A stretch of 64,000 nucleotides of DNA, taken from contig NZ_CM007717.1 in NCBI RefSeq assembly GCF_002019855.1, positions 2,167,198-2,231,197 on the forward strand. The letters run 5' to 3'. The notes below the pieces were generated by a model. The model was not told the origin of the DNA, made no database searches, and saw nothing but the letters and a program-made list of their open reading frames with translations. Numbering within the stretch: the stretch's first letter is position 1; each line of letters opens with the position of its first letter. Below are positions 26,325 to 34,641 of the stretch, piece after piece. The DNA comes from Streptomyces antibioticus (lineage in GTDB: Bacteria; Actinomycetota; Actinomycetes; Streptomycetales; Streptomycetaceae). The position numbers and the translations under genes are program-made.

Positions 26325-27656
26325 TCAGCCCAGGCGTCCCGCGCCCGCGCCGCGGTCGACGATCCGGGCGACGGACCGCACCGGGTCGACCCGGGTGCGC
26401 AGGGTGGGTGTCCAGCCGGCGCCGGACTCCAGGGTCTCGGCGGGGATCTCCGCGTTGTGCACGGCGATCAGGTCGGTGATCCGGCCGTTGACGAGATTGT
26501 GCGCGGCGGTGACCGGGGCGACGCTCCACCGCTTGAGCACCTTGGCCGCGCTGACCCCCGGGGGCAGGGTGAACGCGTTGTGTTCGGCGACGAGTCGGGA
26601 CTCCTTGCCGATGCCGAAGCTGTAGGAGTAGTCGTCGTGCGCGACGAAGTGGTTGTTGTAGGAGTCGACCTGTCCGAAGCGGACCCGGGGCGCGCGCTCG
26701 ACCAGACCGGAGAACAGGTTGTGGTGGAAGGTGGCCTTCAGCCGGCCGCGGTCGCCGACGGCCGTCGACTCGCTGTCGCTGTTGCCGATCAGGATCGTCT
26801 TGTCGTGCTCGGTGAAGACGTTCCAGGAGGCGGTGACGTGGTTGGCGCCGCGCACGATGTCGAGTTGGCCGTCGTGCTGCTGGTAGAGCATCCCGAAGTA
26901 CGTCGGGGCCGCGCTGTCGGGGTGGGAGCCGTCGGTGAACGTGTTGTGGTCCAGCCAGACATGGGTGGAGCCGTACACCACGGCGGTGTCGTACTCGGAG
27001 TTCCAGTTGCCGGTGGCGCCGTCGGTGGGGTCCCACTGCGGGAAGCAGTCGACCGGCGACTCGAGGGTGAGGTTGCGGACGATCACGTTGTCGACGCCCT
27101 TGATCTGGAGGCTGACGCCCTTGAAGCCGGCTCCGCGGCCCACACCCACGATGGTGGTGTTGGCGGGGATGTCGGCCTTGATGGCCCGGTCCTGCGCGGC
27201 GGCGGAGGCACGCCGCAGACCCTCGGGGCTGTCGTCGGGCTCGGCGGTCAGATCGGTGTCCAGGCCCCAGGTCTCGGGGGCGTAGGCGGCGAGGTAGGCG
27301 TCGAAGTCGTAGCCGGGCGCGGCGAAGGAGTCGCAGCCCTCGGCGACGGCGTCGATCACGCCCTTCACCTTGATGATCTTCGGCGCGGAGCCGCCGGCGG
27401 CGAGGGCGGCCTTGAACTGGGCCCAGGTGGTGACGGTGTGGACGTGTGCGGCGTCCGCCGCCGCCCCGCCCGTCGTCCCGGTCCCGTACGCGGCCCATCC
27501 GTCGTTCGCGGGCAGGACCTGACGGCCGAGGTCGCGGGCGGTGGTGTGGGCCGGGGCGTGGGGGCCGGCCGACGCGGTGCCGGTGGCGGACAGCACCAGG
27601 GCGGTGCATCCCGCGAGGGCGGCGACGGCCCGTGCATGACTCTTCGGTGTACGCAT
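26325..27656 (-). CDS. Secreted pectate lyase (PL1)
   Basis: A 443-residue beta-helix lyase with a Sec signal peptide (MRTPKSHARAVAALAGCTALVLSATGTASA). PL1 motifs are clear: VDNVIVRNLTLESPVDCFPQWDP with calcium ligands, HVWLDHNTFTDG, ASWNVFTEHDKTILIGNSDS and the catalytic arginine in ERAPRVRFGQV. It cleaves polygalacturonate by calcium-dependent beta-elimination outside the cell. It lies between the sugar-binding lipoprotein and pectinesterase genes, which fits pectin use. Confidence 0.95.
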   Translation of the reverse strand: MRTPKSHARAVAALAGCTALVLSATGTASAGPHAPAHTTARDLGRQVLPANDGWAAYGTGTTGGAAADAAHVHTVTTWAQFKAALAAGGSAPKIIKVKGVIDAVAEGCDSFAAPGYDFDAYLAAYAPETWGLDTDLTAEPDDSPEGLRRASAAAQDRAIKADIPANTTIVGVGRGAGFKGVSLQIKGVDNVIVRNLTLESPVDCFPQWDPTDGATGNWNSEYDTAVVYGSTHVWLDHNTFTDGSHPDSAAPTYFGMLYQQHDGQLDIVRGANHVTASWNVFTEHDKTILIGNSDSESTAVGDRGRLKATFHHNLFSGLVERAPRVRFGQVDSYNNHFVAHDDYSYSFGIGKESRLVAEHNAFTLPPGVSAAKVLKRWSVAPVTAAHNLVNGRITDLIAVHNAEIPAETLESGAGWTPTLRTRVDPVRSVARIVDRGAGAGRLG

Positions 27657-27685
27657 GGTGCGGGTCTCCTTCCGATGCCCGGGTG

Positions 27686-29029
27686 CTAGCCGTTGTTCTT
27701 CTTCCAGTCCGCCTGCGCCGCGTTCAACTGCTCGGCCAGCGTGTCCAGGAAGTCCTTCGCGCTCATCTTTCCGAGCAGCACCTTCTGGAAGTTCGGCTCG
27801 TTGTCGGCCTTGGAGATGGTGTTCCAGTCGGGCAGGTAGTAGGGAAGCTGCACGATCTTCGTGCCGGTCCCGTTCAGCGCCTCGGCGGCCAGCTTCGTCG
27901 GCTCCGCCCCCTGGATCCACGCGTCCTTCGCGGCCTCGGTGTTGGCCGGGATCTGGCCCGCGGACTCGTTGTACTTGGAGTTCTCCGCGTGCGAGACGGC
28001 GAACTCGACGAACGTCCAGGCGGCCGTCTTGTTCTTGCTCGACTTGAAGACGCTCAGCCCGTCGACCGGGTTGGAGATCTGCACCCGGCTGCCGTCGTCC
28101 AGGGTGGGGCTCGGGATGCCGCGGAACTTGTCCGGGCCCAGCGCCTTGAAGTGGTCCTGGTAGGAGCCGAGGTTGTGGCTCAGCATGCCGATGGTGCCGC
28201 TGTCCCACTGGGCGACCATCTTGGTGAAGTCGTTGTTGACGTCGGCGGACGGGGTGGCCTTCTTGTAGAGGCCGACGTACTTCTCCAGCGCCGCGACGAT
28301 CTTCGGGTCGTTGACGGTGGTCGTGTCGCCGTTCCAGAAGGTGTCGATGCCGGTCTGGCCGTACGCGGCGTCCAGGGCCGGCGCGATGGAGCCCTCGCCG
28401 CCGCGGATGGTGAAGCCGAAGGCGTTCTTGTCCTTGTCGGTGAGCTTCTCGGCGGCCTCGTAGAACTTGGTCCAGGTGGTGGGGGCGTCCAGACCGGCCT
28501 TCTCGAACAGGTCCGTGCGGTACCACAGGGTGCCGTTGTTGGACGAGGTCGGGATCTGGTACAGCTCCTCGCCGCCGCCCGCCGCGCGGCTGACCGCCAG
28601 CAGGTTCTCGCTCAGCTTGCCGTCGAGCGCGCTCTTCTCCAGGCGGTCGTCCAGCGGTTCCAGGGCGCCCTGCACGGCGACCTCGGCGAGCATGGCGGTG
28701 CCGACGCCGCCGACGTCGGGGAGACCGCCGCCCTGGATGGCGGTGTCGTACTTGGACTGGGCGCTCGCGGCGGGGATCCCGACGTACTTGACCTTGATGT
28801 CGGGGTGGGCCTTCTCGAAGTCGGCGATGATCTCCTTCCAGATGTCGGTGCGTACGCCTCCGTTGTTGTCCCAGAAGGTGATCTCGCCCTTGCCCGAGCC
28901 CTCGCCCCCCTTGTCCCCCGCGCTGCCGCCGCCGTCGTCACCGCAGGCGGTGGCGGTCAGCGCGAGCACGGAGCCCAGGGCGACGGCCAGGACGGCCCGC
29001 CTGTTTCTGCGGTTGCTGCTGCTCTTCAT
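27686..29029 (-). CDS. Sugar ABC transporter substrate-binding lipoprotein
   Basis: A 447-residue family 1 extracellular binding protein. The lipobox LTATAC is followed by an Asp/Gly-rich linker, then GEITFWDNNGGVRTDIWKEIIADFEKAHPDIKVKY, typical of oligosaccharide-binding proteins. It would deliver oligosaccharides released from pectin side chains to the permeases at 32.7-34.5 kb. Unusually it is downstream of the permease genes, after GH43. No ATPase gene is nearby; Streptomyces sugar porters usually share MsiK. Confidence 0.92.
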   Translation of the reverse strand: MKSSSNRRNRRAVLAVALGSVLALTATACGDDGGGSAGDKGGEGSGKGEITFWDNNGGVRTDIWKEIIADFEKAHPDIKVKYVGIPAASAQSKYDTAIQGGGLPDVGGVGTAMLAEVAVQGALEPLDDRLEKSALDGKLSENLLAVSRAAGGGEELYQIPTSSNNGTLWYRTDLFEKAGLDAPTTWTKFYEAAEKLTDKDKNAFGFTIRGGEGSIAPALDAAYGQTGIDTFWNGDTTTVNDPKIVAALEKYVGLYKKATPSADVNNDFTKMVAQWDSGTIGMLSHNLGSYQDHFKALGPDKFRGIPSPTLDDGSRVQISNPVDGLSVFKSSKNKTAAWTFVEFAVSHAENSKYNESAGQIPANTEAAKDAWIQGAEPTKLAAEALNGTGTKIVQLPYYLPDWNTISKADNEPNFQKVLLGKMSAKDFLDTLAEQLNAAQADWKKNNG

Positions 29030-29109
29030 GTGTCGGCTCTCTTCTTCTTCCGGATACGGCGGAGACGCGTGGACATCTGGAGCTGTGGGGGGAGTTCGGA
29101 GTTCGGAGT

Positions 29110-30687
29110 TCAGAGCGGTGTGACGCGGAACGCGGTGAACGCGGCCGAGCCCGCGTGGTCCGGACCGGCGGGGGCGAGGGCGAACAGGCCGAGCAGGGCG
29201 CCGACCCAGCGCCAGGGGGTGGCGGTGAAGACGGGGCCCGAGGGGCGCGGGCCGTCGCCGGTGTCGTAGCTGAAACGGCAGCGCGCGGCCGGGCCGATCT
29301 CGACGCGCAGCCGGACCCGGCCCCCGGGGGCGGGCCTGGGGTGTCCGGCGTCGCGTTCGCGGTCGGCGCCCGTCTCGGCGAACCGGTGCACGACGTGGAC
29401 GCCTCCGTCGGCGTCGCGTTCCAGCCCGATCCAGCAGTAGGCGTCGCCGAGGACCGCGAGTCCGGCGCGGGCGCCCGGGCGGGTGCCGTGCAGGGTCAGT
29501 TCGGTCTCGACGGCGCAGGGGGTGCCGGGGAGCCGCTGGGTGAGGACGTTCGGCACCCGGCGCAGATCGTGCGCGGCCTCGGTCGCGGACTCGGTCGCGG
29601 CCCCGGTGCGGACGCAGGTCAGCCGCAGGCCGTCGCCGAAGTGGTGGGTGGCCCAGCCGTCGCGGGGGTTGGCCGTCCACTGCCACTGGCGGCCGAAGCG
29701 TCCGCCGGGGAAGTCGTCGTCGGTGGCGGGCGCGGCGGGCGGCTGGACGGGCAGATCCGGCAGCCGGTGGGCGCGGACCGGGGTGCCCGCGTCGCCGATC
29801 ACCGGCCAGCCGTCGGCGCCCCAGCGCATCGGCTGGAGGTGGACGACCCTGCCGTAGGCGCCGCGCTGCTGGAAGTGCAGGAACCAGTCCTCGCCGGACG
29901 GGGTGCGCACCCAGCCGCCCTGGTGCGGGCCGTTGACGTCGGTGTCCCCCTGGTCGAGGACGATCCGCTCCTCGTAGGGGCCGAAGAAGTCCCGGGCGCG
30001 GAAGGCGCCCTGCCAGCCGGTCGCCACCCCGCCGGCGGGGGCGAGGATCCAGAACCGTCCGTCGTGCCGGTAGAGCTTGGGGCCTTCGAGGGTGAACCAG
30101 CCGGGCAGCCGGTCGCCGTCGACGATCACCTTGCCCTCGTCGAGAAGTGACGTGCCGTCAGGATGCATACGGTGGCCGGTGATCCGGTTCTTGACGCCCG
30201 CGCGGGACTTCGCCCAGGCGTGCACGAGATACGCCTCGCCGGTCTCGGCGTCCCACAGGGGGCACGGGTCGATGAGCCCCCGGCCCTCCTTCACGAGTGT
30301 CGGCCGGGTCCAAGGGCCCCTGATCTCCGGGGCGTTGACCTGGAAGATGCCTCGGTCGGGGTCGCCCCAGAAGATCCAGAACCGGTCGTCGTGCCGGCGC
30401 AGGGAGGGTGCCCAGACGCCGTGGTCGTGGCGCGGGACGGCGAACTCGGCGGCCGGTTCCAGGCGTTCGAGGGCATGGCCGACCAGGGTCCAGTTGACCA
30501 GGTCGCGGGAGTGCAGCAGCGGCAGGCCGGGGATGCGGGAGAAGCTGGAGGCGGTGAGGTAGAAGTCGTCGCCCACCCGGATCACGTCCGGGTCGGACCA
30601 GTCGGCGTCGAGCACCGGATTGCGGTACGTCGCCGGATCGGGGTGCGCCACCGGATCGGGGTACGTCACCGGATTGCGGTACGTCAC
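29110..30687 (-). CDS. Family 43 glycoside hydrolase (beta-xylosidase/arabinofuranosidase type)
   Basis: A 525-residue five-bladed propeller enzyme. TYRNPVLDADWSDPDVIRVGDDFYL carries the catalytic base Asp, LIDPCPLWDAETGEAYLVHAW the pKa-modulating Asp, and FTLEGPKLYRHDG the acid Glu. The C-terminal 190 residues form a beta sandwich as in XynB-like enzymes. No signal peptide, so it acts in the cytoplasm on imported oligosaccharides. The GTG start overlaps the PmoA-like gene by 4 bases. The first 24 residues are a tandem hexapeptide repeat, which makes the true start ambiguous. Confidence 0.92.
   Translation of the reverse strand: MTYRNPVTYPDPVAHPDPATYRNPVLDADWSDPDVIRVGDDFYLTASSFSRIPGLPLLHSRDLVNWTLVGHALERLEPAAEFAVPRHDHGVWAPSLRRHDDRFWIFWGDPDRGIFQVNAPEIRGPWTRPTLVKEGRGLIDPCPLWDAETGEAYLVHAWAKSRAGVKNRITGHRMHPDGTSLLDEGKVIVDGDRLPGWFTLEGPKLYRHDGRFWILAPAGGVATGWQGAFRARDFFGPYEERIVLDQGDTDVNGPHQGGWVRTPSGEDWFLHFQQRGAYGRVVHLQPMRWGADGWPVIGDAGTPVRAHRLPDLPVQPPAAPATDDDFPGGRFGRQWQWTANPRDGWATHHFGDGLRLTCVRTGAATESATEAAHDLRRVPNVLTQRLPGTPCAVETELTLHGTRPGARAGLAVLGDAYCWIGLERDADGGVHVVHRFAETGADRERDAGHPRPAPGGRVRLRVEIGPAARCRFSYDTGDGPRPSGPVFTATPWRWVGALLGLFALAPAGPDHAGSAAFTAFRVTPL
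30616..30687. repeat. Four tandem 18-bp repeats at the GH43 gene start
   Basis: Units 30616-30633, 30634-30651, 30652-30669 and 30670-30687 are 18 bp each; the first and last differ at one base. They encode TYRNPV, TYPDPV, AHPDPA and TYRNPV (read from the gene start). The unit nearest the core is the family-normal N-terminus, so the others look like an in-frame duplication. Confidence 0.9.
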
Positions 30688-31532
30688 CGGCCGACCGCCT
30701 TCCGGACCAGCGCCGCCGCCTCGTCCCGGCCGAGCCGGCCGTCGGCGACGACGGTGACGATCCGGCGTACGACCGTCTCGCCGGGCGGGATCGGCAGCCG
30801 TTCGGCCGAGGCCAGCGAGGAGCCGACGCCCGGGTACTCGGCGGTGCGCACGAACCAGGGGTCGCCGCGGGTGGTGTCGGTGGCGGCCGCGAAGACGAGC
30901 GTCCAGCCGGTGCCCACGAGGGCCAGCCAGTCGGCGGGGCGGCCGTGCACCCCGGTCTCGCCCTGGGCCCCGGCGGTGAACACCCGCGGGGCCGCGCTCT
31001 CCTTGGGCGCCCGCCAGAAGAAGCCGCCGTAGGCCGCGCCGGGGCGGCCGTTCGTCGCCGGGCTGCCGATCGACAGCGGGCCCGGGGTGACGTTGGTGAG
31101 GGAGAAGGTGAAGTCCAGCGCCCAGGCGGTGTCGGTGAGTCCGGCGGCCGCGACGGTACGGCGCTCGCGCAGCAGCCCGCCGCCCGCGGCCTCCCAGCGC
31201 AGCTCCTGCACGAAGCCGCCGGGGTCGCGCAGGGGGAAGGAACCGTGCCGCTGGGCGCCGTGGTTGTCCAGCTCGGTCGGGCCCCGGCCGCGGACGTAGG
31301 TGCGTCCGCCCCAGAAGTTGTGCCCCTCGACGTCGGGAACGGCGACACCGACGCCGAGGTGGTGGGGGTGGTCGGCCGGGGCCAGCTCGGTGACCGCCGT
31401 GCCGGACAGCGTGGTGACGGGGTGCAGATAGGGGCGGGGGGAGAGCCGGGCGGGCAGCTCGGGCCGGACGACGTACCGGCCGACCGGGCGGCCCGCGACG
31501 CGCAGGACGAGCGGTGCCCCGGGTGCCGTCAT
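30684..31532 (-). CDS. PmoA-like (DUF6807) protein
   Basis: A 282-residue protein of the DUF6807/PmoA family: RPYLHPVTTLSGTAVTELAPADHPHHLGVGVAVPDVEGHNFWGG and the HGSFPL and GFFWRAPKE segments. Family members are found beside Gfo/Idh/MocA oxidoreductases in sugar loci, and their fold resembles sugar epimerases, but no reaction is established. It overlaps both neighbours by 4 bases, so it is tightly coupled to the oxidoreductase and GH43. Confidence 0.85.
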   Translation of the reverse strand: MTAPGAPLVLRVAGRPVGRYVVRPELPARLSPRPYLHPVTTLSGTAVTELAPADHPHHLGVGVAVPDVEGHNFWGGRTYVRGRGPTELDNHGAQRHGSFPLRDPGGFVQELRWEAAGGGLLRERRTVAAAGLTDTAWALDFTFSLTNVTPGPLSIGSPATNGRPGAAYGGFFWRAPKESAAPRVFTAGAQGETGVHGRPADWLALVGTGWTLVFAAATDTTRGDPWFVRTAEYPGVGSSLASAERLPIPPGETVVRRIVTVVADGRLGRDEAAALVRKAVGR

Positions 31533-32707
31533 CGGGTGCTCACCTCTTCCGGGTGCACGGTCGTGGATGCCCAGGGGGCGCCCAGTTCGGAGTAGAGGGC
31601 GAGGCCGTCGGCGGCCGCCGCGACCAGGCCGTCGATGCCGGGGACGACCCTGCGGGCCCCGCCGTCGGCCGGGTGCCAGGCGGTGCCGGGCAGCCGGACC
31701 GGGTCGGGGGCCACCCGGACCGCCTCGACGACCCGCATGAACGCCTCGGTCGCGGCGGGCGGGACCAGGAGATCCCCGCCGTCGGTGAGATGGGCGGCCA
31801 GGTTCTCCAGCAGGTCGGTGCGGCCGTACTCCCGCTCCTCGGGGCCGTGTCCGGCGCGCTGGAGAAGGACGCGGTCCCGCTTGTACCAGAGGGTGATCCG
31901 GCCCCGGCTGCCGTGCACGACGACGTACGGCTCGTCGGGGTCCTCGGCGCACAGGGTCGCGGCGACCACGACCGGGAGGCCGTCGGCGGTGGTGATCCGG
32001 ACGCAGGAGGTGTCGTCGGACTCGATGGCGTTGGCGTGCGCCAGTTCGGTCTCGATGGCGGTGACGTCCTCGGCGCGGGTGGCGCCGGCCAGGGTGAGCG
32101 CGGTGGCGACGGCGTGCGCGAGCGGGTTGGTGAGGGCGCCGTCGATCACGTCGACGCCGTTCAGCCGCCGTCGGCCCGCCCAGGGCGCCCGTCGGTAGTA
32201 GAACTCCGGGCGCGCCCAGGCGCCGGCGCCGCCGACCCCGGTGACCTCGCCGATCGCGCCGTCGCCGAGCAGTTCGCGGATCGCCGGGAGGGCGTGCGAG
32301 CCCAGCGACTGGAAGCCGATCTGGCAGCCGACCCCGGCCGTCGCCACACCGTCGGCCATCCGGCGGAACTCCGCCCAGGACGGGGCGGGCGGCTTCTCCA
32401 GGAGCAGGTGCGCACCGCGTGCGGCGGCCGTCAGCGCCAGGTCGGTGTGGGTGGGGATCGGGGTGCAGAGCACGGCGATCCGGGCGCCGGTGGCGTCGAG
32501 GAGCGCGCCGAGGTCGGCGGACTGGGCGGGTACGCCGAGCCCCTCGGGGATCTCGTCGGGGGCCAGGGGGGTCAGCTCGCAGACGCCCGCCAGCCGCACG
32601 ATCCCGCGGTCCTGGAGCCTGCGGATGTTGTCGAGGTGCCAGCGGCCGTGGCCGCGGGCCCCGGCGAGGACGACGGGGAGGGCCTGCGGCTCCGTCGGTG
32701 AGGTCAT
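31529..32707 (-). CDS. Gfo/Idh/MocA-family oxidoreductase
   Basis: A 392-residue NAD(P)-dependent sugar dehydrogenase-like protein. It has the Rossmann segment VLAGARGHGRWHLDNI, the EKP motif in HLLLEKPPAPSW and NGVDVIDGALTNPLAHAV in the substrate region. Substrate is unknown; in this operon an aldose (arabinose, xylose or galactose) oxidised to its lactone would feed the sugar-acid dehydratase upstream. It overlaps the second permease gene and the PmoA-like gene by 4 bases each. Confidence 0.88.
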   Translation of the reverse strand: MTSPTEPQALPVVLAGARGHGRWHLDNIRRLQDRGIVRLAGVCELTPLAPDEIPEGLGVPAQSADLGALLDATGARIAVLCTPIPTHTDLALTAAARGAHLLLEKPPAPSWAEFRRMADGVATAGVGCQIGFQSLGSHALPAIRELLGDGAIGEVTGVGGAGAWARPEFYYRRAPWAGRRRLNGVDVIDGALTNPLAHAVATALTLAGATRAEDVTAIETELAHANAIESDDTSCVRITTADGLPVVVAATLCAEDPDEPYVVVHGSRGRITLWYKRDRVLLQRAGHGPEEREYGRTDLLENLAAHLTDGGDLLVPPAATEAFMRVVEAVRVAPDPVRLPGTAWHPADGGARRVVPGIDGLVAAAADGLALYSELGAPWASTTVHPEEVSTR

Positions 32708-33603
32708 CCCTTCACCGCCCCCGCGCTGAAGCCGGTGATCAGCCACTTCTGGATGAAGGCGAAGACGATCACCACGGGCACGGCGGCGATGATGCCGCCC
32801 GCGGCGAGGGCGCCGAGGTCGACGCTGTCCGCGCTCATCAGGGTGTTGAGACCGACCGGGATGGTCTGCTTGCTCTGGTCGGACAGGAACATCAGGGCGA
32901 ACAGGAAGTGGTTCCAGGCGTGCACGAAGGCGAAGGAGCCGACCGCGATCAGTCCGGGCCGCAGCAGGGGCAGGACCACGATCCGGAAGCCCGTGAAGCG
33001 GTTGCAGCCGTCGACCCAGGCGGCCTCCTCCAGCGAGTAGGGCACGTTCCGGATGAAACCGCTGATCAGGATCATCGACAGGGGGAGCTGGAAGACCGTC
33101 TCGGCGATGATGACGCTCGCCAGCGAGTTGATCATCCGCAGTTCGGCGAAGATCTGGAACAGCGGCACCAGCAGCAGCGCGCCCGGCACGAACTGGGTGC
33201 ACAGCAGGGCGATCATGAAGCCGCGCTTGATCCGGAACTCGAAGCGGGCGAGGGCGTAGCCGCCGGCCAGCGCGACGAGGGTGGTGAGCAGCAGCGTGGC
33301 GACACCGGTGAGCACGCTGTTCTGGAAGTAGACGCCGAACTCGCGCTCGTTCCAGACCTTTTCGAAGTGCTCGAAGGTGACCGGCCACGGCACGAGCGAG
33401 GTCGAGCCCGGCCGGCGGAGCGCGAAGAGCAGGATCCAGTAGAACGGGACCAGGGTGAAGAGCAGGTACACCGACAGCGGCACGTAGATCTGCCAGCGGG
33501 GCGCCTCGTCCCAGGCGCGGGACCTGCGGCGCCGCGGCCGGTCGGGGGCAGGGTGCGGGGGCGCGGGGACGGGCGCGACCCGGGTGGCCTCCTCGGTGAT
33601 CAC
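32704..33603 (-). CDS. Carbohydrate ABC transporter permease (MalG-like)
   Basis: A 299-residue membrane protein with six predicted spans after a basic, proline-rich N-terminus. The EAA coupling loop reads LEEAAWVDGCNRFTGFRIVVLPLLRPG, typical of MalG-type partners. With the neighbouring MalF-like protein it forms a sugar channel. The GTG start overlaps the preceding stop (GTGA). It ends with the family-typical KWLITGFSAGAVKG. Confidence 0.94.
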   Translation of the reverse strand: MITEEATRVAPVPAPPHPAPDRPRRRRSRAWDEAPRWQIYVPLSVYLLFTLVPFYWILLFALRRPGSTSLVPWPVTFEHFEKVWNEREFGVYFQNSVLTGVATLLLTTLVALAGGYALARFEFRIKRGFMIALLCTQFVPGALLLVPLFQIFAELRMINSLASVIIAETVFQLPLSMILISGFIRNVPYSLEEAAWVDGCNRFTGFRIVVLPLLRPGLIAVGSFAFVHAWNHFLFALMFLSDQSKQTIPVGLNTLMSADSVDLGALAAGGIIAAVPVVIVFAFIQKWLITGFSAGAVKG

Positions 33604-34535
33604 TTGCCTCCCCCTCCGAACTTGCTGAGCCGCAGATAGACCATCGAGCAGACGAGCAGGATCAGGAACGCGACCGTCGTCAGGGCGGACGCGTAGCCGA
33701 AGTTGTGGGCGTCGACCGAGGTGTTGGCGATGTAGAGCGGCAGGGTGGTGGTCTCCCCCGCCGGGCCGCCGTTGGTCAGCGTGTAGAGCAGGTCGACGTT
33801 GTTGAACTCCCACACCGCGCGCAGCAGCGTGGACAGGACGATGGCGTCCTTGAGATGGGGCAGGGTGATGTGCCAGAACTGCTTGATCCTGCTCGCCCCG
33901 TCGACCTCGGCGGCCTCGTACAGGTCCTTCGACACGGACTGGAGATCGGCGAGGATGAGGATCGCGAAGAACGGCACACCCCGCCACAGGTCGGCGACGA
34001 TCGCCGCCGGGAAGACGGTGGAGGGGTCCGACAGCCAGCTCGTGCCGTAGGAGCCGATGCCCATGTCCGCGAGGTAACGGGTGATGCCGGTCTGGGAGTT
34101 GTAGAGCAGCACCCAGATCACCGAGGTGAGCACGCCGGAGACGGCCCACGGGGAGAAGACGAGGGCGCGGCCCAACGCCCGTCCCACGAAGGTCTGGTTG
34201 ACGATCAGCGCCAGCGCGAGCCCGAACAGGAGCTGCAACCCGACCTCGACGACCACCCATTGGGCGCTGAAGGTCAGCGTGTCCCAGAACTGCGGGTCCT
34301 CGGTGAAGGCGTGGACGAAGTTGTCGAAGCCCGCGAAGCCGTTCCGCCACGGCTTGGTGGGGTTGTAGTCCTGGAGGCTGTAGTAGAAGACGCTGATCAC
34401 CGGGTAGGCGATGAAGCCCAGCATCAGCAGGGCCGCCGGCGCGATCAGCAGGTACGGGAGCCTGTGGGGCGCGGTGGAGGCACGGCGCCGCCGGGGTGGC
34501 GCGGGCGGTTTCGCCACGGCTGCGGCTTGGGCCAT
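33600..34535 (-). CDS. Carbohydrate ABC transporter permease (MalF-like)
   Basis: A 311-residue membrane protein, six spans, with the EAA loop LYEAAEVDGASRIKQFWHITLPHLKD and the VFYYSLQDYN segment after the first span. It is the first gene of a tightly overlapping set (two permeases, oxidoreductase, PmoA-like, GH43). A 106-base spacer with a LacI-type palindrome separates it from the dehydratase gene upstream, so it probably has its own promoter. Confidence 0.94.
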   Translation of the reverse strand: MAQAAAVAKPPAPPRRRRASTAPHRLPYLLIAPAALLMLGFIAYPVISVFYYSLQDYNPTKPWRNGFAGFDNFVHAFTEDPQFWDTLTFSAQWVVVEVGLQLLFGLALALIVNQTFVGRALGRALVFSPWAVSGVLTSVIWVLLYNSQTGITRYLADMGIGSYGTSWLSDPSTVFPAAIVADLWRGVPFFAILILADLQSVSKDLYEAAEVDGASRIKQFWHITLPHLKDAIVLSTLLRAVWEFNNVDLLYTLTNGGPAGETTTLPLYIANTSVDAHNFGYASALTTVAFLILLVCSMVYLRLSKFGGGGK

Positions 34536-34587
34536 GACTGTTCTCCGTTCTGGGTCGCGTCGTGCGTGCGTGCGGGGAGCTGCGTAC

Positions 34588-34601
34588 AGGAAGCGCTTTC
34601 T
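34588..34601. promoter_or_regulatory. LacI-type operator candidate upstream of the sugar permeases
   Basis: AGGAAGCGCTTTCT is a near-perfect 14-bp palindrome with the CG-centred AAGCGCTT core of LacI-family operators. It lies 52 bases upstream of the first permease ATG (34535) in the only real gap in this part of the operon. The same GAAGCGCTTC core occurs at 36394 and 36619. Confidence 0.65.
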
Positions 34602-34641
34602 ATCCGGGCAGGGCTGTGCCTGCCGGGCCGTGCGGCCGCGG

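Noticed and set aside
27446-29269. A 607-codon plus-strand frame opposite the sugar-binding protein and pectate lyase
   Set aside because: Composition is shadow-like (Gly/Val/Arg) and both genes beneath it have clear motifs.
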